Assembly: GCF_934643405.1 (NCBI RefSeq)
Contig: NZ_CAKUCL010000001.1
Coordinates: 1-64,000 of the forward strand
Direction of reading: 5' to 3'
From: an uncultured Actinoplanes sp.
GTDB taxonomy: Bacteria; Actinomycetota; Actinomycetes; Mycobacteriales; Micromonosporaceae
Length of the DNA stretch: 64,000 nucleotides
Below the pieces are notes generated by a model. The model was given only the letters and a program-made list of their open reading frames with translations. It made no database searches and had not been told where the DNA came from. Shown one piece after another: positions 10,789 to 19,629 of this stretch; position 1 is the first letter of the stretch, and each line of letters opens with the position of its first letter. The position numbers were made by a program, and so were the translations under genes.

Positions 10789-11661
10789 TTAGGACGTGGG
10801 GCCGAGCAGCAGGGGCCGCAGCGTCGCGTAGGCCCAGGACTCCACTGTGGTCGGCGTGGTGGTGAGCTCGTCGCGGACCTGCTCGGGCCGGAATCCGTCG
10901 CCGACCGCGGCCGCCATGCCGGCGACCCCGGCCGCGGCCTTCTCGCTCAGACCCTCCGCGCGCAGGGACGTCTCGAGAACGCCGGCCGGGATGACCTCGA
11001 CCCGGATCTCGCGGCCGAGCACCGCGCCCAGCCGCTCGGCCACGGCGGCGAACGACAGGTCCTCGGGCCCGTGCACGCCGGCGATCTGCCGCCCGGACCA
11101 GCCGGACAGCAGGCGCACGGCGGCGATCTCGCCCACGTCGCGCGGATCGACCCAGGCGATCGGCCGGTCGGCCGGCATGGTCGCGTGCAGCGTGCCGGCC
11201 CGCAGCGAGCCCAGCGAGCCGAGCAGGTTGGTGAAGTAGTACCCGCAGCGCAGCGTGCACACGTCCGCCCCGGTCTCGACGAGCTGCTGCTCGTTGCGGG
11301 CCAGCCCGTCGATCAGGCCGGCGCCGCTGCCGCGTTCCGCGCCGACGCTGCTGATCTGCACGACCCGGGAGACGCCGGCCGCCCGGACCGCGGCCGCCGC
11401 GTTGGCGCCCATGCGTTCCATGTCGGCCATCGGGTCGTCGGCGCCGAACACCTCCGGGGTCACCCAGAACAGGGTGTCGGCCCCGGTCAGCGCGTCGGCC
11501 AGGAAGCCGGCGTCCATCAGGTCGCCCTGCCGGTGGTCGACCGGCAGTGGCAGCCGGGAGGGGTCGCGGGCCAGGGCCCGCGGCCGCTCACCGGCCTGGA
11601 TCAGCAGCTGGAGCACCCGGGACCCGACGTTCCCGGTCGGTGCGGTCACGGCGATGGTCAT
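10789..11661 (-). CDS. NmrA-like NAD(P)-binding oxidoreductase
   Basis: The 290-residue protein opens with a Rossmann motif (ITIAVTAPTGNVGSRV type, TxPTGxxG, residues about 6-13) and continues as an atypical short-chain dehydrogenase of the NmrA/quinone-reductase (YtfG-like) family. The classical YxxxK pair is not evident, as in other NmrA-like members. I take ATG 11661 as the start because the sequence upstream is non-homologous. It lies 32 nt downstream of the isomerase-like gene ending the rhamnose operon and may be read through from it, but a metabolic link is not evident. Confidence 0.85.
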   Translation of the reverse strand: MTIAVTAPTGNVGSRVLQLLIQAGERPRALARDPSRLPLPVDHRQGDLMDAGFLADALTGADTLFWVTPEVFGADDPMADMERMGANAAAAVRAAGVSRVVQISSVGAERGSGAGLIDGLARNEQQLVETGADVCTLRCGYYFTNLLGSLGSLRAGTLHATMPADRPIAWVDPRDVGEIAAVRLLSGWSGRQIAGVHGPEDLSFAAVAERLGAVLGREIRVEVIPAGVLETSLRAEGLSEKAAAGVAGMAAAVGDGFRPEQVRDELTTTPTTVESWAYATLRPLLLGPTS

Positions 11662-11693
11662 GCCACGGACCGTAACGCCGGGGTACGACAGTT

Positions 11694-13109
11694 TCAGACC
11701 TGCCGGAAATCGATGCCGAGCAGGCTCGCCGCCGCCTGGTAGTCCCGGGCGCGATGCCCGACCGACAGCGACCAGTGGTGGCCGACCCCGGAGGCGCTCC
11801 AGTCGTCGACCCACTCCCCCGGGTCCCGGCCGAAGTCGACGCGCGAGGTCGTGTTGCCGATCGCGAGCAGCGGTCCGTCCACCACCGTGCCCTCGGCCGC
11901 GATGAACGACAACGAGGAGTCCCGGTCCTGGCCGAGTCCGAGCAGGGTCACCGGCCCCGGCCGTACGTCGAACTCGACGCTGACCCCCCACCCGCGCTTG
12001 CCGTGATAGACGCCCAGCCCGCGCAGCAGCGGCTGTTTCGCCGAGACCGCGAGGTGTGCCGGGCCGTCGTGGCCCATCTCCACCACGCCGTCGGTGAAGT
12101 TCAGCGCCTGGATCTCGCAGAACGACCCGCCGGCGCCGGCCACCTGGGTGGCGAGCTGCGCGACGGTCGTCCGCAGCTCGTACTCCCCGGTCGTCGGGAT
12201 GCCCCGCGCGGTGAGCAGGGACGCGCCGAGGATCATGCCGGCGCCCAGCCGCTCGTGCATCTCGCCGTTCAGCCCGCGGTGGTAGTACGCGAGGCTGTCC
12301 AGCGCGAAGTCGTCGGCGAGCCGGTCCAGCCCGACCGAGACCTGCGCGCCCCAGGCGAAGTCCGCGTCGTCGACCGAGTCGTCCAGCACGAAGATCTTGC
12401 GGGCCAGCTCCATCCGGTCGGCGATCTCGTCCTCGGTGACCGCGAGGACCCGTTCCCGCAGGTCGTCGAACTCCAGCACCTCCACGTGCGACCCGAACGT
12501 GGTGGGCAGCAGCGTCAGGTCGGTCGAGACGTCAAGCATGCCCGGGTAGAGGTGGCCCATCAGGCCGTGCCGCGCGTGCCGCAGCGCGGCCCGGATGTGC
12601 GCCGCCTGGATCCACCGGCCGATCCGCTGCCACGCCGACTCCTGCCGCAGCCAGCCGGTCACCGAGCGGAACGGGATCCCGGCCCGGCGGAACAGGTTGC
12701 CCACCTCGGGCACCGGGCACTGCCCGCAGTACGCCAGCCAGGCGCCGGTGTCGAAGGTGGCGTGGTCCATCCGCTCGGTCGGCTGCAGGTCGATGACCAG
12801 CACCGGGGTGTCCGAGCGCTGGGCGATCGGCAGGATCATCGACGAGGTGAGGTAGGTGGTCAGGAACAGCACGATCAGGTCGCAGTCGGCCTGCCGCAGC
12901 CGCTCCGCGGCCACCGCGCCCTCCTGGGCGTCCGAGATGAACCCCACGTCGGTGACCTCGGCGTCCATCTCGGCGAACCGCTCCGAGACGTACCGCGCCG
13001 ACTCCTGCAGCTGGGGCAGCAGGTCCGGGAACTGCGGCCAGTACGTGCCCAGGCCGCCGGCGACCAGGCCGATCCGGGTCTTGCGGCGCGGTTTCGGGGT
13101 GAGGTTCAT
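11694..13109 (-). CDS. L-fucose/L-arabinose isomerase-like protein
   Basis: The 471-residue protein has the fold pattern of the FucI/AraA superfamily. The N-terminal Rossmann-like domain (GLVAGGLGTYWPQFP) carries the YLTSSMILPIAQRSDTPVLVIDLQP stretch in two parts, and the C-terminal beta domain includes GHDGPAHLAVS. The metal-binding pattern (E in the MHERLGAGM/TGEYELRT region, H in GHDGPAH) looks broadly conserved. It is the last gene of the rhamnose/lactate operon and overlaps lutC by 4 nt (ATGA). A true L-rhamnose isomerase is encoded at 26469, so this protein probably acts on another sugar or is a sugar-acid isomerase; the substrate is unknown. Confidence 0.78.
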   Translation of the reverse strand: MNLTPKPRRKTRIGLVAGGLGTYWPQFPDLLPQLQESARYVSERFAEMDAEVTDVGFISDAQEGAVAAERLRQADCDLIVLFLTTYLTSSMILPIAQRSDTPVLVIDLQPTERMDHATFDTGAWLAYCGQCPVPEVGNLFRRAGIPFRSVTGWLRQESAWQRIGRWIQAAHIRAALRHARHGLMGHLYPGMLDVSTDLTLLPTTFGSHVEVLEFDDLRERVLAVTEDEIADRMELARKIFVLDDSVDDADFAWGAQVSVGLDRLADDFALDSLAYYHRGLNGEMHERLGAGMILGASLLTARGIPTTGEYELRTTVAQLATQVAGAGGSFCEIQALNFTDGVVEMGHDGPAHLAVSAKQPLLRGLGVYHGKRGWGVSVEFDVRPGPVTLLGLGQDRDSSLSFIAAEGTVVDGPLLAIGNTTSRVDFGRDPGEWVDDWSASGVGHHWSLSVGHRARDYQAAASLLGIDFRQV

Positions 13110-13693
13110 GCTGCCTCCAGCAGGATCACGTGCAGATTTCGCGGGCCGTGCACGCCTTCGACCCGGTTGAGCTCGATGTCGCTGGTCGCCGACGGTCCAC
13201 TGATCCAGGTGAGCGGGCGGCGCGGGTCGAGCCGGGCCACCGCCTCCGGCACCGACGCGACCACCTGGTCCGCGCGCAGCACGCAGATGTGCAGGTCGGG
13301 CAGCAGCGAGATGATGCGGCGGCCCTGGTCGGGCGAGGCGTCCAGCACGATCGTGCCGGTCTCGGCGATCGCCACCGCCGCCGCGGTGACCACGCCGTCG
13401 GCGGCCGCGAGGCGATCGGCGGGCAAGCCTTCGTCCGGTAGCACCGACATGCCGGAGATCCAGTCGCGAGGCAGACCGGGCGGAATGATCACCACGCCGG
13501 TACCGACGATGGTCCTGATCGTCCCCGGGATGTCGCCGGTGCGGTGGACCACCGCCTTGTAGTCGACCAGGCGATCCACCAGCAGATCGAGGTCGGCGGC
13601 CGGGAAGGACCGGCGATAGTCGCGCGGGATCGTGCCGTCGAACGTGGCGCGCGCCGCCCGTATCCGGCCCAGGATCACGTCTTTCGAGGTCAT
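13106..13693 (-). CDS. lutC: Lactate utilization protein C (LUD domain)
   Basis: The 195-residue LUD-domain protein is the third component of the LutABC L-lactate oxidation complex, which converts L-lactate to pyruvate in the cytoplasm. Recognisable segments are the ETGTIVLD(A/S) motif and the C-terminal ATSDIELNRVEGVHGPRNLHV, read in two parts, which ends LUD proteins. ATG 13693 overlaps the lutB stop by 4 nt, and its own stop overlaps the next gene by 4 nt. The operon position after rhamnulose-phosphate aldolase/dehydrogenase indicates the lactate comes from rhamnose. Confidence 0.94.
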   Translation of the reverse strand: MTSKDVILGRIRAARATFDGTIPRDYRRSFPAADLDLLVDRLVDYKAVVHRTGDIPGTIRTIVGTGVVIIPPGLPRDWISGMSVLPDEGLPADRLAAADGVVTAAAVAIAETGTIVLDASPDQGRRIISLLPDLHICVLRADQVVASVPEAVARLDPRRPLTWISGPSATSDIELNRVEGVHGPRNLHVILLEAA

Positions 13694-15117
13694 CGTCCTC
13701 GCCACCAATCCCGGAAGGTCTCCCTGGGCGGCGCGGGCAGGTCGCGGCTGGCCGCCCAGCCGTTCAGCGGCGGTGGCAGTCCGCGGCCACGCCGGCCGGC
13801 GATCCGGGCCATCTTGGCGGCCCGCTGCGCCCGGGCGTACAGCCTCGGCCTGTCCATCGTGTACGCCGCGGCCGCCATCACCGCCGCCTCGGTCCGCGGG
13901 TGCGGCGCCTGATCGCGCAGGTGCACCAGGATCGACGGGATGTCGATCTTCACCGGGCAGGCGTCGAAACAGGCACCGCACAGCGACGACGCGTACGGCA
14001 GGCTGGCGTTGTCCTCGACGCCGGTGAGCTGCGGCGACAACACCGCACCGATCGGGCCGGGATAGACCGAGCCGTACGCGTGCCCGCCGGTCCGTTCGTA
14101 GACCGGGCACACGTTCAGGCAGGCCGAGCAGCGGATGCAGTGCAGCGCCTGGCGGCCCACCTCGTCGGCGAGGACCGCGCTGCGGCCATTGTCGAGCAGC
14201 ACGAGATGGAAGTTCTGCGGGCCGTCGCCGGGCGTGACCCCGGTCCACATGGACGTGTAGGGGTTCATCCGCTCGCCGGTCGAGGCGCGCGGCAGCAGTT
14301 GCAGGAACACCTCCAGGTCCTGCCACGTGGGGACGAGCTTCTCGATGCCCATCACGGTGATCAGGGTGTCCGGCAGGGTCAGGCACATCCGGCCGTTGCC
14401 CTCCGACTCGACCACGGCCAGAGTGCCCGTCTCGGCGATGCCGAAGTTCGCGCCGGACACGGCCACGCCCGTACTCAGGAAGGTCTCCCGAAGGTATTGC
14501 CGGGCCGCACCGGCCAGCCTCGGCGGATCGTCGGTGAGCGCCGGGTCGACGCCCGGCATCGCGCGCAGGAAGATCTCCCGGATCTCCGCACGGTTGCGGT
14601 GGATCGCCGGCACCAGGATGTGGCTGGGCTTGTCGTCGCCGAGCTGCACGATCAGCTCGGCCAGATCGGTCTCGACGGGTGTGATCCCGGCCGCCTCCAG
14701 CGCCTCGTTGAGCCCGATCTCCTGGGTGGCCATCGACTTGACCTTGATGACCCGCCGCTGTCCGGTCGCGCGGACCAGGTCGGTCACGATCCGGTTGGCC
14801 TCGTTCGCGTCGGCCGCCCAGTGCACCACCCCACCCGCGGCCGTCACGTTCTCCTCGAGCTGTTCCAGCAGGGCGGGCAGATTCCCCATCGTGTACGCCT
14901 TCAGCGCCGAACCCGCCGCGCGGAGGTCCTGCCAGTCCGGCAGTTCGCCGATGACCCGGCCCGACTTGGCGCGGATGGTGCTGGTCGCGTGGTGCAGGTT
15001 GCGCCGCAGTTGAGGGTTCGCCAACGCCGCACGCGCCGCCTGCGGGAACGTCTCGTCGCCGCGCAGATGCCCGACGCCGCGCGGCGCCCGGACCGGCATG
15101 CCGAGGAAGGTGGTCAT
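13690..15117 (-). CDS. lutB: Lactate utilization protein B (LUD domain, two [4Fe-4S] motifs)
   Basis: The 475-residue iron-sulfur protein of the LutABC system has an N-terminal LUD domain (about 60-290, with the ETGTLAVVESEGNGR region). Two ferredoxin-like cluster motifs follow: CIRCSACLNVCPV at about 320-332 and CGACFDACPVKIDIP at about 370-384. It passes electrons from L-lactate oxidation. Its start lies 1 nt after the lutA stop and its stop overlaps lutC, so the three subunits are co-translated. Confidence 0.96.
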   Translation of the reverse strand: MTTFLGMPVRAPRGVGHLRGDETFPQAARAALANPQLRRNLHHATSTIRAKSGRVIGELPDWQDLRAAGSALKAYTMGNLPALLEQLEENVTAAGGVVHWAADANEANRIVTDLVRATGQRRVIKVKSMATQEIGLNEALEAAGITPVETDLAELIVQLGDDKPSHILVPAIHRNRAEIREIFLRAMPGVDPALTDDPPRLAGAARQYLRETFLSTGVAVSGANFGIAETGTLAVVESEGNGRMCLTLPDTLITVMGIEKLVPTWQDLEVFLQLLPRASTGERMNPYTSMWTGVTPGDGPQNFHLVLLDNGRSAVLADEVGRQALHCIRCSACLNVCPVYERTGGHAYGSVYPGPIGAVLSPQLTGVEDNASLPYASSLCGACFDACPVKIDIPSILVHLRDQAPHPRTEAAVMAAAAYTMDRPRLYARAQRAAKMARIAGRRGRGLPPPLNGWAASRDLPAPPRETFRDWWRGR

Positions 15118-15118
15118 C

Positions 15119-15844
15119 TCAAGCCTCCGTGGACGCGAGGATCTCGGCCAGATGAACCGTCCGGACGCCGGTGTTCAGCCGGGACAGGCCGCCGCCGATG
15201 TGCATGAGGCAGGACGCGTCGCCGGCCGTGCAGACGTCCGCGCCGGTGTCGAGCACGTGCCGCATCTTGTCGGCGAGCATCGCGGTCGACGTGTCCGCGT
15301 TCTTCACCGAGAACGTGCCGCCGAACCCGCAGCACTGTTCCGCCGCCGGGAGCTCGACCAGGTGGAGACCGCGGACGTTGCGCAGCAGGCGCACCGGCTT
15401 GTCGCCCACGCGCAGCACACGCAGCGAGTGACACGTCGGGTGATACGTGACCCGGTGCGGGTAGTACGCGCCCACGTCCTCGACGCCGAGCACGTCGACG
15501 AGAAGCTCGGACAACTCGTACGTCCGCGAGGCGACCTGCTCGGCGCGCGCGGCCAGGCGAGAATCCCGGGCGGCCACCATCGCGTGCTGATGACGGACCG
15601 AACCGACGCAGCTGCCCGAGGGAGCGACCACCACGTCGTACGGCTCGAAGGTGCGCACGTGGCGCCGGACCAGCGGCAACGCGTCCTTCTGATAGCCGGT
15701 GTTGATGTGCATCTGCCCGCAGCACGTCTGCTCCGCAGGGAAGACGACCTCGTGGCCGAGCCGCTCGAGCAGCAGCACGGTCGCCTTGGCCGCCGCGGGG
15801 AACATGGTGTCGGCCAGGCATGTGACGAACAGGGCGATCCGCAC
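15119..15844 (-). CDS. lutA: Lactate utilization protein A (CCG-domain Fe-S protein)
   Basis: The 241-residue protein carries two cysteine-rich CCG domains. In the first, C near residue 9 is followed by AEQTCCGQMH; in the second, YHPTCHS is followed by AEQCCGFGG. This is the LutA/GlpC-like arrangement that binds iron-sulfur or heterodisulfide-type clusters. It starts 20 nt downstream of rhaB and begins the lutABC block. With LutB and LutC it would oxidise L-lactate released by the rhamnose pathway. Confidence 0.95.
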   Translation of the reverse strand: MRIALFVTCLADTMFPAAAKATVLLLERLGHEVVFPAEQTCCGQMHINTGYQKDALPLVRRHVRTFEPYDVVVAPSGSCVGSVRHQHAMVAARDSRLAARAEQVASRTYELSELLVDVLGVEDVGAYYPHRVTYHPTCHSLRVLRVGDKPVRLLRNVRGLHLVELPAAEQCCGFGGTFSVKNADTSTAMLADKMRHVLDTGADVCTAGDASCLMHIGGGLSRLNTGVRTVHLAEILASTEA

Positions 15845-15864
15845 GCGTACCTCCTATCCGGCAG

Positions 15865-17256
15865 TCATCCGATCTCTGCGGTTATCCGGGCTTCCGCGGC
15901 ACGCCAGGCCCGGCCGTGGCCGCGCGGCTCGTACCGCACGATCTGCTGAGTGTCTCGCAGAACCGAGCGCAGCGCTGCCAGGCCACCGCGCAGAATCCCG
16001 GCGGCCCGCGCCTGGACGAGCACGTTGCCCAGCGCGGTGGCCTCGACCGGGCCGGCCAGCACCGGGAGTTCGCAGGCGTCGGCGGTCAGCTGGCACAACA
16101 ACGCGTTCTTCGCCCCGCCGCCGACGATGTGGACGGCGTCGACCGTACGGCCGGAAAGCTCTTGCGCCTGGTGAACGGCCTTGCGGTGCGCGAGTGCGAG
16201 GCTGTCCAGAATGCACCGGGTGACCGTGGCGGGATTCGCGCCGGCCGTCAGGCGCGCCGCGTCGATCACGCGCCGCGTCATGTCGCCCGGTGGCAGAAAG
16301 ATCGGATCATCGAGGTCGACCACGGCGCCGAACGGCTCCTCGTCCGAGGCGTCCCGCAGCAGCCCGGTGATGTCCGGCGAGCCCCACTCCCGCATGCACT
16401 CCTGCAGCGGCCAGAGGCCCATCACGTTGCGCAGGAAGCGGATCGTGCCGTCGACACCGCCCTCGTTGGTGAAGTTGGCCTTGCGCGACGCGGCGGTGAG
16501 CACCGGTCCGGGCAGTTCCAGGCCGACCAAGGACCAGGTCCCGCAGGAGATGTAGGCGAAACGGTCGTTCTCGGCCGGCACGCCGACCACCGCCGAGGCC
16601 GTGTCGTGGGAGCCGACCGCCACCACCGGGGTCTTCCCGAGATGGCCGATCGTGGTGCCCGGCTGGTGGATCGGCGGGAAGAGCGAGGGTCTCAGGCCCA
16701 GCTCGGAGATCAGCGGCAGGGACCAGTCCCGGGTGCGCACGTCCACGAGCTCGGTGGTGGACGCGTTGGTGTACTCGGCGCCCAGCTCGCCGGTCAGCCA
16801 GTAGGCGAGCAGGTCCGGAATGAGCAGCACCTGCTGGGCCAGCTCGAACTGCGGGGTGCCCCGGGCCGCGATCAGCTGGTAGAGGGTGTTGAACGGCAGC
16901 TTCTGCAGGCCGGTGATGTCGTAGAGGCGTTCGTCGGGGATGGCGACCTGCACGTTCTCGGTGCGGGCGTCGCGGTAGTGGATCGGGTTGCCCAGCAGCG
17001 CACCGGTCGCGTCGAGCAGACCGTAGTCGACCGCCCAGGAGTCGATGCCGATGCTGTCCACCGGGCCCGCCCGGCGCAGACCCTCCTGGACGCCGCGGTA
17101 GAGCGCGAGGATGTCCCAGTGCAGGGTGCCGGCGACGCGGACCGGTTCGTTGGGGAACCGGTGCACCTCGGCGAGATCCATCTCGCCGCTCCGGACGCGG
17201 CCGACCATGACGCGCCCGCTGGACGCGCCGAGGTCGACCGCGGCGAAGCTCTTCAT
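15865..17256 (-). CDS. rhaB: L-rhamnulokinase
   Basis: The 463-residue FGGY-family kinase phosphorylates L-rhamnulose at O1. The N-terminal phosphate-binding loop is AAVDLGASSGRVMVGR (residues about 5-20). SIGIDSWAVDYGLLD is the family's second motif, and GGGAKNALLCQLTADA lies in the C-terminal ATPase lobe. The start overlaps the stop of the aldolase/dehydrogenase gene (ATGA). Length and motifs match known RhaB proteins, and the neighbours supply every other pathway step. Confidence 0.96.
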   Translation of the reverse strand: MKSFAAVDLGASSGRVMVGRVRSGEMDLAEVHRFPNEPVRVAGTLHWDILALYRGVQEGLRRAGPVDSIGIDSWAVDYGLLDATGALLGNPIHYRDARTENVQVAIPDERLYDITGLQKLPFNTLYQLIAARGTPQFELAQQVLLIPDLLAYWLTGELGAEYTNASTTELVDVRTRDWSLPLISELGLRPSLFPPIHQPGTTIGHLGKTPVVAVGSHDTASAVVGVPAENDRFAYISCGTWSLVGLELPGPVLTAASRKANFTNEGGVDGTIRFLRNVMGLWPLQECMREWGSPDITGLLRDASDEEPFGAVVDLDDPIFLPPGDMTRRVIDAARLTAGANPATVTRCILDSLALAHRKAVHQAQELSGRTVDAVHIVGGGAKNALLCQLTADACELPVLAGPVEATALGNVLVQARAAGILRGGLAALRSVLRDTQQIVRYEPRGHGRAWRAAEARITAEIG

Positions 17257-19283
17257 CGCAGGAAGGCAGCCGCCACCCCGGCGTCCACCGGGATGTGCAG
17301 GCCCGTCGTGTGGGTGAGGTCGCCGCCGGTCAGCGCGAACACCGCGTTCGCCACGTGCTCCGGCAACACCTCCCGCTTCAGCAGGGTGCGCTGGGCGTAA
17401 TACTCGCCCAGCTTCTCCTCCGGTACGCCGTAGACCGCGGCCCGCTGGGCGCCCCAGCCGCCCGCGAAGATCCCGGAGCCGCGCACGACACCGTCGGGGT
17501 TGATGCCGTTGACCCGTACGCCGTACGCGCCCAGCTCCGCGGCCAGAAGCCGTACCTGATGGGCCTGATCCGCCTTGGTGGCGCCGTAGGCGACATTGTT
17601 CGGGCCGGCGAACAGCGAGTTCTTGCTGGAGATGTAGACGATGTCGCCGCCCATGTTCTGGGCGACGAGGACGCGGGCCGCCTCGCGGGAGACCAGGAAG
17701 GAGCCCTTGGCCATCACGTCGTGCTGCAGGTCCCAGTCCTGTTCCGTGGTCTCCAGCAGCGGCTTCGAGATGGACAGGCCGGCGTTGTTCACCACCAGGT
17801 CGATGCCGCCGAACGCGCGGATCGCCTCGTGCAGGGACCTCTCGATCTCGGCGGCGCTGGTCACGTCCACCGTGGTCGCTATCGCCACGTCCGCGCCGCC
17901 GATGCTCCGGGCGACCTCCCGCGCGTTGTCCGCGTCGCGGTCGGCGACGATGACGCAGGCGCCCTCCGCGGCCAGTCGCCGGGCGATGGCCGCGCCGATG
18001 CCGGAGCCGGCGCCGGTCACGTAGGCGATGCGGGTCGCGAGGGGCTTCGGCCGGGGCATCCGCTGCAGCTTGGCCTCTTCGAGCGCCCAGTATTCGATGC
18101 GGAACTTCTCCGCCTCGTCGATCGGGGCGTATGTGGACACCGACTCGGCGCCGCGCATCACGTTGATGGCGTTGACATAGAACTCGCCGGCCACCCGCGC
18201 GGTCTGCTTGTTCGCCCCGAAGGAGAACATGCCCACGCCCGGCACCAGCACGATGGCCGGGTCCGCGCCGCGCATCTTCGGGCTGTCCGCGTCCGCGTGC
18301 CGTTCGTAGTAGGCGCGGTAGTCCTCGCGGTACGCCTCGTGCAGCTCCTTCGCCCGCGCGACCACCTCGTCCAGCGGCGCGTCCGGCGCCGTGTCCAGCA
18401 CCATCGGCTTGACCTTGGTGCGCAGGAAGTGGTCCGGGCAGGAGGTGCCCTTCGCGGCCAGTTCCGGCAGCCGCTCGCTGTTCACGAAGTCCAGCACGAC
18501 GTCGGTGTCGGTGAAGTGGCCGACCTGCGCGCGGTCGGTGGACGCGAGTCCGCGCAGGACGGGGAAGAGCTCGGCGGCCCGCGTCCGGCGCTCCTGCTCC
18601 GGAAGGCTCTGGTGCATGCGCGCACCGAACGGGTCCGGGCGGCCGTGCTCGGTGAGGTACGCCGCGGCCGTCTCGATGATCTCGAGCGAGTTGCGTTCGC
18701 ACTCCTCGCTCGTCGCGCCCCACGCGGTGATCCCGTGGCCGCCGAGGATGACCCCGATGGCTTGCGGGTTGGCGCGGTGCGCGTTGGCGATGTCCAGCCC
18801 GAGCTGGAATCCGGGCCGCCGCCACGGAACCCACAGCACCCGATCCCCGAAGATCTCCTTGGTGAGCGCCGGCCCGTCCGCCGCGGTCGCGATGGCGATG
18901 CCGGAATCGGGGTGCAGGTGGTCGACGTGCGGTGCGTCCACGAGCCCGTGCATGGCCGTGTCGATGCTGGGCGCCGCCCCGCCCCGGCCGTGCAGGCAGT
19001 AGTCGAACGCCGCGACCATCTCGTCCTCGCGCTCGACCCCCGGGTAGGTCTTGGTCAGAGCCCGCAGCCGGTCCAGCCGGAGAACGGCGAGTCCCTTCTC
19101 GGTCAGCGTGCCGAGGTCGCCGCCGGAGCCCTTCACCCAGAGCAGCTCGGCCGGTTCGCCGGTGACCGGGTCGGTCTCGGTGCCCTTGGCCGAGGTGTTG
19201 CCCCCGGCGTAGTTGGTGTTGCGCGGGTCGGCCCCCAGCCGGTTGCTGCGGTCGAGGAGCGCACGCACTGCGGGATTAGTCAT
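17253..19283 (-). CDS. rhaD: Bifunctional rhamnulose-1-phosphate aldolase / lactaldehyde dehydrogenase
   Basis: The 676-residue fusion combines a class II aldolase-like N-terminal half (about 1-400) with an SDR-type dehydrogenase C-terminal half (about 405-676). The aldolase half shows zinc-ligand candidates in HVDHLHPDSG and GHGITAWG. The SDR half shows cofactor motif TGAGSGIG, VNNAG and active-site YGATK. It should cleave L-rhamnulose-1-phosphate to DHAP and L-lactaldehyde and oxidise the latter to L-lactate, channelling a reactive aldehyde. Such fusions (RhaE/RhaEW type) are known in actinobacteria and Bacillus. It is the first gene of the leftward operon, behind a long leader and a LacI operator. 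Confidence 0.95.
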   Translation of the reverse strand: MTNPAVRALLDRSNRLGADPRNTNYAGGNTSAKGTETDPVTGEPAELLWVKGSGGDLGTLTEKGLAVLRLDRLRALTKTYPGVEREDEMVAAFDYCLHGRGGAAPSIDTAMHGLVDAPHVDHLHPDSGIAIATAADGPALTKEIFGDRVLWVPWRRPGFQLGLDIANAHRANPQAIGVILGGHGITAWGATSEECERNSLEIIETAAAYLTEHGRPDPFGARMHQSLPEQERRTRAAELFPVLRGLASTDRAQVGHFTDTDVVLDFVNSERLPELAAKGTSCPDHFLRTKVKPMVLDTAPDAPLDEVVARAKELHEAYREDYRAYYERHADADSPKMRGADPAIVLVPGVGMFSFGANKQTARVAGEFYVNAINVMRGAESVSTYAPIDEAEKFRIEYWALEEAKLQRMPRPKPLATRIAYVTGAGSGIGAAIARRLAAEGACVIVADRDADNAREVARSIGGADVAIATTVDVTSAAEIERSLHEAIRAFGGIDLVVNNAGLSISKPLLETTEQDWDLQHDVMAKGSFLVSREAARVLVAQNMGGDIVYISSKNSLFAGPNNVAYGATKADQAHQVRLLAAELGAYGVRVNGINPDGVVRGSGIFAGGWGAQRAAVYGVPEEKLGEYYAQRTLLKREVLPEHVANAVFALTGGDLTHTTGLHIPVDAGVAAAFLR

Positions 19284-19372
19284 GACGTCCCCTGGGTCCG
19301 TTCCAGTAGGTCAGCCGCTTCAGTGGCGGCGGCGTCTGTCGTTGCTGTCGCTGTTGCCTCGTCCGTCTCACG

Positions 19373-19436
19373 GCGGCCCTCGCCGTTCCCCGGCCGCCCG
19401 GTTCCCGGCTCGCGCCGTTCCCGGCCCGCGCCGTTC
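19373..19436 (-). repeat. Four tandem 16-bp repeats in the rhaD leader
   Basis: On the transcribed (minus) strand, four consecutive 16-bp units each begin GAAC (units end at plus-strand positions 19436, 19420, 19404 and 19388). The best unit is GAACGGCGCGGGCCGG and the next differs at one base; the other two are more diverged. They lie between the operon promoter and the rhaD start, within a U-poor leader. Confidence 0.8.
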
Positions 19437-19536
19437 TCCGCCCTAGCTGCATCCGGCTCGCCGGCCGCGGCGCCCGCCGTGCCAGCTCACCAGCGCCGCC
19501 CCGGCCATCCCCGGCTCGCGCGGCCGACGCCGGACG

Positions 19537-19548
19537 TGAAACGTTTCA
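19537..19548. promoter_or_regulatory. LacI-type operator for the rhaD operon
   Basis: This is the perfect palindrome TGAAACGTTTCA with the central CG expected for LacI-family sites. It lies about 12 nt downstream of the predicted -10 element, where a bound repressor would block initiation. A related half-site (GAAACGT) lies at about 19605-19611, upstream of the promoter. A near-identical palindrome controls the opposite operon. Confidence 0.82.
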
Positions 19549-19560
19549 TGCGTTGCCGTC

Positions 19561-19590
19561 ACGTTACGGGGAGGTCGCCACGCCGGTCAA
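19561..19590 (-). promoter_or_regulatory. Promoter of the rhaD operon
   Basis: On the minus strand TTGACC (19590-19585) and TAACGT (19566-19561) are separated by 18 nt. They resemble -35 and -10 elements of the main vegetative sigma factor. The LacI palindrome follows just downstream. Confidence 0.6.
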
Positions 19591-19629
19591 GATGCCGACA
19601 CCGGCGAAACGTCCCGCCGGCCTTCGGTG

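Larger units (their letters stand above)
19284..19629. other. Intergenic leader of the rhaD-rhaB-lut operon
   Basis: This 346-bp gap between the LacI gene's end and rhaD holds a promoter, an operator and about 270 nt of leader. I found no convincing coding sequence. By my count the mRNA-sense strand has only seven T in the 180 nt at 19321-19500. It carries the four tandem 16-bp repeats. No classical riboswitch was recognised. Confidence 0.65.
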
